Part shown: piece after piece, positions 1-6,572 of the stretch
Layout: each line of letters begins with the position of its first letter
How positions within the stretch are numbered: the first letter of the stretch is position 1
Assembly (NCBI GenBank): GCA_946481465.1
Contig: CAMLOC010000168.1
Location: 1 to 7,319 of the forward strand
Direction: 5' to 3'
Length of the DNA: 7,319 nucleotides
Source: an uncultured Shinella sp.
Lineage (GTDB): Bacteria; Pseudomonadota; Alphaproteobacteria; Rhizobiales; Rhizobiaceae
Translations under genes and position numbers: made by a program
Notes under the pieces: generated by a model
The model's database searches: none
The model's input: only the letters and a program-made list of their open reading frames with translations
What the model was told of the DNA's origin: nothing

Positions 1-1374
1 GGCGTCGACTTTCGCCGCCGGATAGGGTGTGCGCAGCAGGAGCAGGAAGCCGGCGAGGAGGAAGGCGATGAGCGCCATCATGCCGAGGCGGGCGGAGCCG
101 GTCGCGGTGGTGACGAGCGCGACGGAGAGCGGCGCGAGGAAGGACGTGGCGCGGCCGGACAGGGCGTAGAGGCCGAAATAGCGGCCCGCCTCGTCGGGAT
201 GGAGGCTTCTTGCGAGATAGGAGCGGGCGGAGGCCTGGACGGGGCCGAAGGCGATGCCGATCAGGAGGCCGTAGAGGATATAGGCCTTTTCCGCCGCCGT
301 GCCGAAGAGGCCGCCGGAATCTTCCATCGGCAGCGGCACGAGGCCGAACAGCGTGAAGCCGGGGCCGGTCGAGACGATGCCGATGGTGGCGAGCGTCAGG
401 CAGACGAGGCTCGCCACCACGACGGTCTTCGAGCCGAGGCGCCTGTCCATGCGGCTGGCATAGAGGCAGCCGCCGATCGCCACCACGTTGAGAATGATGC
501 CGTAGATGCCGAGTTCGAAGGTCCGCCAGGCGAACATGCCGGCGGCGAAGGTGCCGCCGAGCGCCAGGAGCCCGTTGACCCCGTCCTGGTAGATCATCCG
601 GGCAATCAGGAAGCGCAGGATGCCGGGTTTCCTGCGCAAGTCGCGCAGCGTGACGGAGAGATCGGCCAGGCCCGCCCGCACGGCGGCCTTTATGGGCAGT
701 CCGCGGCCCTGGTCCGGCGTGAAGAGGAACATCGGCAGGATAAAGACGAGATACCAGAGCGCCGAGATCGGTCCGGTGATGCGGGCATCCTCACCGGCGG
801 CCGCGTCGAGGCCGAAGAGCGGGGCGATGCCGATCGCCGTTCGTCCGGTCTCCGGATTTGCGGCCAATAGCGCGACGACCGCGACCAGCACGATCATGCC
901 GCCGAGATAGCCGAGGCCCCAGGCGATGTTGGAGATGCGGCCGATCTGCGCAGGGCTGACGAGGCGAGGCATCATCGAATCGTTGAAGACGATGGAGAAT
1001 TCCGCCGCCACGGTGGCAAGCACGATCATCGCCATGGCGAAGATGAGGCTGCTGCCGGGCGCGGCCTGCCAGAGGGCGAGGAGCGCCAGGATCTTGACGG
1101 CGGCGAAGGCGGAGATCCAGGGCTTTCGCGCGCCGGAGGCATCGGCGATGGAGCCTATGACGGGCGCGAGCAGCGCGATGGCGATGCCGGCGATGGTGAG
1201 CGTGTAGCTCCAGGCCGCCTGCCCGGCCGCGTGGTCCTCGGTGAGGCGCGAGACGAGATAGGGGCCGAAGATGAAGGTGGTGATGACCGTGAAGAAGGGT
1301 TGCGCCGCCCAGTCGAACAGCATCCAGCCCGCTATGCCGAGACGGCCCGTCCGCCCTTTTGCCGCTTCCGCCAC
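1..1374 (-). CDS. MFS transporter, UMF1/Atg22-like family (3' end cut by window edge)
   Basis: Integral inner-membrane transporter of the major facilitator superfamily. The minus-strand frame stays open for 458 codons to the window edge, close to the usual length of bacterial UMF1/Atg22-like proteins (from memory about 420-470), so only a few C-terminal residues are probably missing. I count about twelve hydrophobic segments, at roughly residues 22-38, 53-75, 90-102, 112-130, 152-173, 200-219, 253-280, 286-304, 316-335, 366-382, 400-423 and 430-450. Family signatures are the DWAAQPFF stretch at 21-28 before and into helix 1, the ARKPW loop at 81-85, FNDSMMPRL at 130-138, GLGYLGG at 153-159, and a C-terminal block at 383-416 ending in GRYFGLYALSGRATSF. 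I start it at GTG 1374: an in-frame TGA lies at 1411-1413, no ATG lies between, and the next ATG (codon 18) would remove residues next to helix 1. The ribosome site is weak. It lies 140 bases downstream of the glutamate dehydrogenase gene on the same strand. The substrate cannot be told from sequence; family assignment is fairly sure. Confidence 0.88.
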   Translation of the reverse strand, partial: MAEAAKGRTGRLGIAGWMLFDWAAQPFFTVITTFIFGPYLVSRLTEDHAAGQAAWSYTLTIAGIAIALLAPVIGSIADASGARKPWISAFAAVKILALLALWQAAPGSSLIFAMAMIVLATVAAEFSIVFNDSMMPRLVSPAQIGRISNIAWGLGYLGGMIVLVAVVALLAANPETGRTAIGIAPLFGLDAAAGEDARITGPISALWYLVFILPMFLFTPDQGRGLPIKAAVRAGLADLSVTLRDLRRKPGILRFLIARMIYQDGVNGLLALGGTFAAGMFAWRTFELGIYGIILNVVAIGGCLYASRMDRRLGSKTVVVASLVCLTLATIGIVSTGPGFTLFGLVPLPMEDSGGLFGTAAEKAYILYGLLIGIAFGPVQASARSYLARSLHPDEAGRYFGLYALSGRATSFLAPLSVALVTTATGSARLGMMALIAFLLAGFLLLLRTPYPAAKVDA

Positions 1375-1472
1375 GCCCGCCCCCGCTTCTCGAATCGCTG
1401 CGGCGGGTTTTCACGCCGGTTCCGGAGGAAGGCTAGCATTTGCCGGTGGCGGCGTTCAACGGGTGCGGCGAG

Positions 1473-1497
1473 CCGCAGCCGCGCGAGGCGGCTGCGG
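1473..1497 (-). terminator. Perfect 10-bp GC-rich inverted repeat after the glutamate dehydrogenase gene
   Basis: CCGCAGCCGC (1473-1482) is followed by a 5-base loop and its exact reverse complement GCGGCTGCGG (1488-1497); a G-T wobble at 1472/1498 could extend it. On the minus strand it begins 17 bases past the dehydrogenase stop codon, where a terminator or a 3'-end stabiliser would be expected. No T-run follows on either strand, so it is not a classical intrinsic terminator. It could act as a weak or Rho-assisted terminator, or as an mRNA-stabilising stem that reduces expression of the downstream transporter. The structure is seen directly; the role is inferred. Confidence 0.4.
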
Positions 1498-1514
1498 TGA
1501 AGGAGGGCTTGCCC

Positions 1515-4500
1515 TTACCGTGCACGGTCCTGGGCGAGCTCGCTCAGGATGCCGGCGGCGACGCTGACCTTGGCGAGCGTGGCTTCGCCCGCTTCCGTCA
1601 GCGCCGAGAGATTGGCGGTGACGCGGGCGAGACGCTCGCGGTCGCCCTGCTGCCAGGCGGCAAGCGGGGCCTTGTCGCCCTTGTGGCGCGTCAGCACCGC
1701 GGTGGCGAGGTCGCGGCGGGCATTGGCGATGTCGGTGAGGCTGCGCTGCAGGGCGAGCGCCTCGTAGAGATCGCCGGTCGGGATGCGGCTTGCCGAGGAA
1801 AGCAGCCGGCCGATATTGAGCGTCGCGCTGATGCCGGCGAAGGTCTGCGCCGTCTTGCCGAGCGTGTCGCCCGTCGCCCCGGCGATCAGCATGACCTCCG
1901 GCACGAAGGTCAGCATGGAGAGCGTGGCGATCTCCTCCGCCAGCTCCGTCGGCACGCCCTCGTCCTCATAGGCATGGGCCTTGCGCCGGGCTTCGTCGCC
2001 GGCCTGTTCGGAGATGAGGGTGGAGAGGTGCGGGCGCAGCTGCTTCAGCGCCTGCTTGAGCTTGTGCACGGCCTCGTTCATCGGGCCCGACACGGCCCCG
2101 GTGGTCAGGAGCAGGCCGGTGACGGAGGCATAGATGCGGCCGATCTCCTCGTAGAGTTCGTTCTGCACCGAGCCGGAGACCTGGTTGTCCAGCGCATCGA
2201 CGCCGGCATAGAGCGCGGCGAGGCCGTAGCCGTCGCGGGCGATGACGGCGGCCTTCACCGCATTGGCGGGGCCGAAGCCGGTGCCGTCGGTCAGCGTGTT
2301 GACGAAGGCCGGGCCGCCGCGGTTGATCACCTCGTTGGCCAGGATCGTCGCGATGATCTCGCGGCGCAGGCGATGGGCGCGGATGTCGTCGGCATAGGCC
2401 TTCTGCATCTTCGCCGGGAAGTAGCCCATCAGCGTCGGTTCGAAATAGGGCTCGTCCGGCAGGTCGGTGTGGATGAGCTCGTCGAACAGCACCAGCTTGG
2501 CATAGGAGAGCAGCACGCCGATCTCCGGCCGCGTCAAGGGCTTGCCGGCCTGGTAGCGCTCGGCCACGGCGCGGTCGTCGGGCAGCGTCTCGACCTTGCG
2601 GTTGAGCTGGCCGGCGGCCTCGAAGCGGTCCATCAGGCGGGTCAGCGGCGCGCGGTTGGCCGCGCCCTGCCGCTCCGTCAGCGAGATCGCCAGCGATTGC
2701 AGGTAGTTGTTGCGCAGCACGAGATGGCCGACCTCGTCGGTCATCGAGGCGAGCAGCACGTTGCGCTTGGCGCGCGGCAGCCGGTCGTCCCGCATGGCGG
2801 CGGCGAGCGCGATCTTGATGTTGACCTCGACGTCCGACGAGTTCACGCCGGCCGAGTTGTCGATGGCGTCGGAATTGCAGCGCCCGCCCTTGAGGCCGAA
2901 GGCGATGCGGCCGCGCTGGGTGACGCCGAGATTGGCGCCCTCGCCGATCACCTTGGCGCGCACGTCGTCGGCGACGATGCGGATCGGGTCGTTGGCGCGG
3001 TCGCCCACCTCCGCGTCCGTCTCGTTCTGGCCGCGGATATAGGTGCCGATGCCGCCGAACCACAGGAGATCGACCGGCGCCTTGAGGATCGCCGTCATGA
3101 TCTCGAAGGGCGTCGCCTTGGCCTTGTCGATGCCGATGACGGCCATGGCCTCCGGCGTCAGCGTCACGGATTTCTCCGTGCGCGGGATGATCATCGCACC
3201 CTTGGACAGGGCCGAGCGGTCATAGTCCTGCCAGCTCGAGCGCGGCAGGTTGAACATGCGCCGCCGCTCGGCGAAGGACGCATCGGTATCCGGGTTGGGA
3301 TCGATGAAGATGTCGCGATGGTCGAAGGCGGCGAGGAGCCGGATCTTTCGCGACAGCAGCATGCCGTTGCCGAAGACGTCGCCCGACATGTCGCCGACGC
3401 CGGCCACGGTGAACGGCGTCTTCTGGATGTCGATGTTCATCTCGCGGAAGTGGCGTTTTACGGTCTCCCAGGCGCCGCGGGCGGTGATGCCCATCTTCTT
3501 GTGGTCGTAGCCGGCCGAGCCGCCCGAGGCGAAGGCGTCGTCGAGCCAGAAGCCGGCCTCCTGCGCCAGGCCGTTCGCCGTGTCGGAGAAGGTCGCCGTG
3601 CCCTTGTCGGCGGCAACGACGAAATAGGGGTCGTCCCCGTCGATGCGCACGGTATCGGCCGGCGGCACGACGTCCTGACCGACGATGTTGTCGGTGACGG
3701 AAAGCAGCGTGCGGATATAGGTCTTGTAGGCCTCGGTGCCGGCCTTGAAGACGGCGTCGCGGCTGCCGCCGACGGGAAGCTGCTTCGGATAGAAGCCGCC
3801 CTTGGCGCCGACGGGCACGATGACCGAGTTCTTGACCTGCTGGGCCTTGACGAGGCCGAGCACTTCCGTGCGGTAGTCCTGCGCGCGGTCGGACCAGCGC
3901 AGGCCGCCGCGGGCGACCTTGCCGAAGCGCAGGTGCACGCCCTCGACCTCGGCGCCGTAGACGAAGATCTCGCGGAAGGGCCGCGGCTCCGGCAGGCCGT
4001 CGAGGGCCTTCGGGTCGAGCTTGACCGCCAGCGTCTTGCGCGGCTTGCCGTCCGCGTCGTGCTGGAAATAGTTGGTGCGCAGCGTCGCCTCGATGGCGTT
4101 GACGTAACGGCGCAGGATGCGGTCCTCGTCAAGGCTCGGCACATCGGCCAGCGCTGCCTCGATCGCTGCCGCCACATCCGCCGATTTCTTCTCGCGCTGG
4201 CGCTCGGAAAGCTTCGGATCGAGGCGGGTCTCGAACAGGCGGAAGAGGTTTGCGGCGATAAGCGGGTACTTGTTGAGCGTATCGGCGATGTAGCCCTGCG
4301 AATAGGCGATGCCCGTCTGGCGCAGGTAGCGCGAATAGGTGCGCAGCGCCATGATCTGGCGGGCGGAGAGGCCGCCGGTGAGGACGAGCCGGTTCAACGC
4401 GTCGTCGTCCACCTCGCCGTGCCAGGCGGCGAGGAACGCCTCCTCCAGCATCGGGCTCAGCTTGGCGAGGTTGATCTCGATGCCGTCGCGCTGCCGCAAC

Positions 4501-6296
4501 TCCATGTCATGCAGGATGACGCGCCGCTCGCTGCCGTCGAGGCCGGCAAGCGCCAGGTCGTGCGTCTGCTCGCTGATGACGTTGAAGCCGAGGTTTTCGA
4601 GAAGCGGCACGCGCCGCGACAGCGAAACGGGCTCGCCCGCATGGAAGATCTTCAGTTCGACGGAGGCATGATCCGTGTTCGAGGCCTTGCGGTAGAAGGC
4701 GATGCTGATCGGGTTCTCGGGCGTCGCCGTGGCGATGAGGGCAAGGTCCGCATGGGCCTCGGCGGGGGAGAAGTCCTCCTGGTAGCTGTGGTCGGCGACG
4801 AGCCGCACGCCGTCGGCGTTGGAAAGCGCCTCGAAGCGGTCGGTCCAGCGGGTGGCGATCTCGCGCACCGCCTGTTCGAGCTTGGCCTGCGCAATGCGCG
4901 GCGTCTTGCCGCCGGAGCGGCCGATGATGAAATGCACGCGGGCAAGGCCGCCTTCCGGGAAGGCCGGGTAATAGGCCGAGACGCGGCCGTCATAGACCGA
5001 CTTCAGATAGTTGCCGATCTTCTCGCGCACGTCCGAATCGTACTGTTCGCGCGGCACGTAGACGATGACCGAGACGAAGCGGTCGAAGCGGTCGATGCGC
5101 GGCAGCACGCGGATGCGCGGCCGGTCGGACAGTTCGTTGATCTGCTCGCAGAAGGTGGCGAGCAGGCCGGTGTCGATCTGGAAGAGATCGTCGCGGGGAT
5201 AGGATTCCAGCGTGTTGATCAGCATCTTGCCGGAATGGCTCTTCGGGTCGTAGCCGAAATGCTCGATGACCGCGGCCACCTTGGAGCGCAGCAGCGGGAT
5301 CTGGCCGGCGGCGTGGGTATAGGCCGTCGAGGTGAAGAGGCCGACGATGCGCAGTTCGCCGATCACCCTGCCCTTCGCGTCGAAGCGCTTGACGCCGACA
5401 TAGTCCATATAGGCCCGGCGGTGCACGAGGGACTTCACATTGGCCTTGGTGACGATCAGGAAATCGGGGCCTTCGAGGAATTCGAGGATTTCCGGCGTCG
5501 TCGTCACCGCGTCCTTGCCGAGGCGCAGCACGCGCACGTCCGGATCGGACAGGATGCCGAGGCCCTCGCCGCCGCGCTCCACGGTCGCCGCCTCGCCCTT
5601 GCCGGAATAGCTGTATTCGCGCATGCCGAGGAAGGTGAAGTTGTTGCCGCGCAGCCAGTGAAGGAAGGCGAGCGTCTCGTCCTTGCCCGGCTTCTCCTTG
5701 GCGTAGCGCTCCATGTCGGCCATGGCGCTGTCGAGTTTCTCCACCATGGACGGCCAGTCGTCGACGGCCAGATGCACCTGGTCGAGCACTGTCCCGATCC
5801 GCTGGGCAAGCGCGGCGGCCTCGTTCGGCGCCAGTTCGGACAGGTGGATCTCGATATGGCTGACCCGCTGCGCCGGGTCGCTGTCCTCGTCCGGCGAGAA
5901 GAGTTTCGGCGTTTCGCCGGGGGCCACGACAAGGATGGGATGGATCGCAAGGTGGATGTCGCGATGCGTGCTCGTCACCTCGCCCATCACCGAATCGTAA
6001 AGGAACGGCTGGTTGCGATCGGTGACGGAGAGAACCGAGACCGGCTGGCCCTGCGGGCGCACGTCGGCAAGCGTGGCGACCGTGATGCGCGGCCCGCTGC
6101 CGTCCCAGGCTTCGATCTCGGCCATGGCATGGGCGGCGGCCACGGCCAGCATCTCGCCCGTATAGTGCTCGATGTCGTCCTTGCTGGCGCGCCCGAAGAG
6201 GATATCCGGGTTCAGCGTCTTTGCGCCGAGGGCTGCGGCTGCGGCCTTTGCGGCCTCGATGTGTTTTTCTCGCTTCACGTTGGTCCTGGCACCCAT
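1515..6296 (-). CDS. gdhB: NAD-specific glutamate dehydrogenase, large (about 180 kDa) class
   Basis: Cytoplasmic enzyme that oxidatively deaminates L-glutamate to 2-oxoglutarate and ammonium using NAD+, mainly catabolic. The 1593-residue length fits the L_180 class (Pseudomonas gdhB, Caulobacter gdhZ). The N-terminal half (about 1-700) matches the regulatory part with ACT-like domains known for this class. The catalytic core contains VARGGLRWSDR (794-804), VKNSV (821-825) and PVGAKGGFYPK (828-838). By analogy with the small dehydrogenases, K832 is the likely catalytic lysine, K822 a substrate-binding lysine, and D897 in AADKGTA the likely catalytic aspartate. The Rossmann NAD site is GVGDMSGDVFGNGM (966-979), with D999 at the end of the next strand, as expected for NAD rather than NADP. 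GEGANLG (1118-1124) and CNSDAIDNSAGVNSSD (1140-1155) are further conserved blocks; about 1200-1593 is the helical C-terminal region. The frame runs open far upstream, but ATG 6294-6296 is chosen because GAGGGAG lies 6 bases before it and the protein starts in the usual charged leader. Stop is TAA. No frameshift or lost motif was seen. Confidence 0.97.
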   Translation of the reverse strand: MGARTNVKREKHIEAAKAAAAALGAKTLNPDILFGRASKDDIEHYTGEMLAVAAAHAMAEIEAWDGSGPRITVATLADVRPQGQPVSVLSVTDRNQPFLYDSVMGEVTSTHRDIHLAIHPILVVAPGETPKLFSPDEDSDPAQRVSHIEIHLSELAPNEAAALAQRIGTVLDQVHLAVDDWPSMVEKLDSAMADMERYAKEKPGKDETLAFLHWLRGNNFTFLGMREYSYSGKGEAATVERGGEGLGILSDPDVRVLRLGKDAVTTTPEILEFLEGPDFLIVTKANVKSLVHRRAYMDYVGVKRFDAKGRVIGELRIVGLFTSTAYTHAAGQIPLLRSKVAAVIEHFGYDPKSHSGKMLINTLESYPRDDLFQIDTGLLATFCEQINELSDRPRIRVLPRIDRFDRFVSVIVYVPREQYDSDVREKIGNYLKSVYDGRVSAYYPAFPEGGLARVHFIIGRSGGKTPRIAQAKLEQAVREIATRWTDRFEALSNADGVRLVADHSYQEDFSPAEAHADLALIATATPENPISIAFYRKASNTDHASVELKIFHAGEPVSLSRRVPLLENLGFNVISEQTHDLALAGLDGSERRVILHDMELRQRDGIEINLAKLSPMLEEAFLAAWHGEVDDDALNRLVLTGGLSARQIMALRTYSRYLRQTGIAYSQGYIADTLNKYPLIAANLFRLFETRLDPKLSERQREKKSADVAAAIEAALADVPSLDEDRILRRYVNAIEATLRTNYFQHDADGKPRKTLAVKLDPKALDGLPEPRPFREIFVYGAEVEGVHLRFGKVARGGLRWSDRAQDYRTEVLGLVKAQQVKNSVIVPVGAKGGFYPKQLPVGGSRDAVFKAGTEAYKTYIRTLLSVTDNIVGQDVVPPADTVRIDGDDPYFVVAADKGTATFSDTANGLAQEAGFWLDDAFASGGSAGYDHKKMGITARGAWETVKRHFREMNIDIQKTPFTVAGVGDMSGDVFGNGMLLSRKIRLLAAFDHRDIFIDPNPDTDASFAERRRMFNLPRSSWQDYDRSALSKGAMIIPRTEKSVTLTPEAMAVIGIDKAKATPFEIMTAILKAPVDLLWFGGIGTYIRGQNETDAEVGDRANDPIRIVADDVRAKVIGEGANLGVTQRGRIAFGLKGGRCNSDAIDNSAGVNSSDVEVNIKIALAAAMRDDRLPRAKRNVLLASMTDEVGHLVLRNNYLQSLAISLTERQGAANRAPLTRLMDRFEAAGQLNRKVETLPDDRAVAERYQAGKPLTRPEIGVLLSYAKLVLFDELIHTDLPDEPYFEPTLMGYFPAKMQKAYADDIRAHRLRREIIATILANEVINRGGPAFVNTLTDGTGFGPANAVKAAVIARDGYGLAALYAGVDALDNQVSGSVQNELYEEIGRIYASVTGLLLTTGAVSGPMNEAVHKLKQALKQLRPHLSTLISEQAGDEARRKAHAYEDEGVPTELAEEIATLSMLTFVPEVMLIAGATGDTLGKTAQTFAGISATLNIGRLLSSASRIPTGDLYEALALQRSLTDIANARRDLATAVLTRHKGDKAPLAAWQQGDRERLARVTANLSALTEAGEATLAKVSVAAGILSELAQDRAR

Positions 6297-6302
6297 GGAA
6301 TT

Positions 6303-6309
6303 CTCCCTC
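6303..6309 (-). promoter_or_regulatory. Ribosome binding site deciding the dehydrogenase start
   Basis: On the minus strand GAGGGAG is followed by six bases (AATTCC) and then ATG. It is a good Shine-Dalgarno match at normal spacing, and it settles the start in a frame that stays open for roughly 300 more codons upstream. Confidence 0.8.
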
Positions 6310-6368
6310 GAATCCGATCGGCCGGACGTTAGCAGAAGAAAAAATGCACGCGACGAAATTTGTGGAAT

Positions 6369-6397
6369 CGTGAGAAAATTCAATCGATTTTGTCCAA
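6369..6397 (-). promoter_or_regulatory. Possible sigma70-type promoter of the dehydrogenase gene
   Basis: On the minus strand TTGGAC (6397-6392), preceded by C, is followed after 17 bases by CTCACG (6374-6369). This loosely resembles the rhizobial pattern CTTGAC-N17-CTATAT: the -35 is fair and the -10 poor. An alternative -10, CTATCT, lies just upstream at about 6403-6398, but its best -35 (CATGAC, about 6429-6424) is 20 bases away. Which is used, if either, cannot be told from sequence. Confidence 0.25.
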
Positions 6398-6427
6398 GAT
6401 AGGTCAGTTTTGCTGTCGTTTTGTCAT

Positions 6428-6452
6428 GAAAATCGTGTTTTCTCGTCGAAAA
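6428..6452. repeat. Alternating GAAAA / TTTTC / GAAAA tandem dyad, possible operator
   Basis: GAAAA (6428-6432), five bases, TTTTC (6438-6442), five bases, GAAAA (6448-6452). Each neighbouring pair is an inverted repeat with a 5-base spacer, and the arms recur every 10 bases, about one helical turn. That phasing suits a dimeric or cooperative DNA-binding protein, or intrinsic curvature from phased A-tracts. It lies in the A/T-rich centre of the divergent region, upstream of both genes. The arms are short and simple, so chance is possible. Confidence 0.35.
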
Positions 6453-6519
6453 GCAGCCCGAAACCGGTCGGGGCCGTCTTCTTGGGCTTTTCGGCCCATG
6501 GCTGGAAAAGGGGTGGGCG

Positions 6520-6548
6520 TTGACAGGAAATGACCCCCTTGTCATCAC
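6520..6548 (+). promoter_or_regulatory. Possible promoter of the pyridoxal kinase gene
   Basis: A perfect -35 hexamer TTGACA (6520-6525) is followed after 16-17 bases by TCATCA/CATCAC (6542-6548), a weak -10. Transcription would then begin near 6555, giving a leader of under 20 bases that still includes the ribosome site. The -35 also forms part of a dyad, TGACAGG (6521-6527) against CTTGTCA (6538-6544), with one G-T mismatch, so a repressor or activator could bind there. The -35 match and spacing are seen; activity is inferred. Confidence 0.4.
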
Positions 6549-6560
6549 TCGGGCGGAAGC

Positions 6561-6566
6561 AGGGAG
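6561..6566 (+). promoter_or_regulatory. Ribosome binding site of the pyridoxal kinase gene
   Basis: AGGGAG lies six bases before ATG 6573, nearly the same motif and the same spacing as for the divergent dehydrogenase gene. It supports this ATG as the start. Confidence 0.75.
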
Positions 6567-6572
6567 CCGGTC

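Larger units (their letters stand above)
6297..6572. promoter_or_regulatory. Divergent intergenic region between the dehydrogenase and kinase genes
   Basis: This 276-base gap separates two genes read away from each other, so it should carry both promoters. It is clearly richer in A/T than the flanking genes, especially about 6335-6455, with several A4-A6 and T4 runs. No convincing gene lies in it: the open frames that cross it are extensions of frames antisense to the neighbours. Short repeats include AATCGTG at 6366-6372 and 6431-6437 (possibly chance), the palindrome CCGATCGG at 6314-6321 in the probable leader of the dehydrogenase mRNA, and a 5-bp stem TGGGC/GCCCA at 6483-6498. Confidence 0.7.

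Noticed and set aside
199..870. Plus-strand 223-codon open frame opposite the transporter gene
   Set aside because: Its composition is typical of a shadow frame (rich in Ala, Gly, Glu, Arg, Asp), and the minus strand encodes a clearly recognisable membrane transporter over the same bases.
791..1414. Minus-strand 207-codon frame overlapping the transporter start
   Set aside because: It is an out-of-frame reading rich in Arg and His with no membrane segments; the other minus frame carries the transporter motifs.
1332..1439. Minus-strand 35-codon ORF (ATG at 1439, TAG at 1332) overlapping the transporter start, possible leader peptide
   Set aside because: It has no ribosome site upstream and an Arg-rich sequence without recognisable features; it was considered as a translationally coupled leader but lacks support.
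1504..1515. Short inverted repeat AGGG-CTTG-CCCT at the dehydrogenase stop codon
   Set aside because: A stem of only four pairs overlapping the stop codon; too short to support as a functional structure.
1966..4177. Several minus- and plus-strand open frames of 60-365 codons inside the dehydrogenase gene
   Set aside because: They are alternative-frame shadows of a GC-rich gene, with Arg/Ala/Ser-biased low-complexity translations, and the dehydrogenase frame is intact with all motifs.
6280..6296. TGGCAC resembling the -24 half of a sigma54 promoter near the dehydrogenase start
   Set aside because: No matching TTGC element follows at the right spacing, and the bases lie in the first codons of the dehydrogenase gene.
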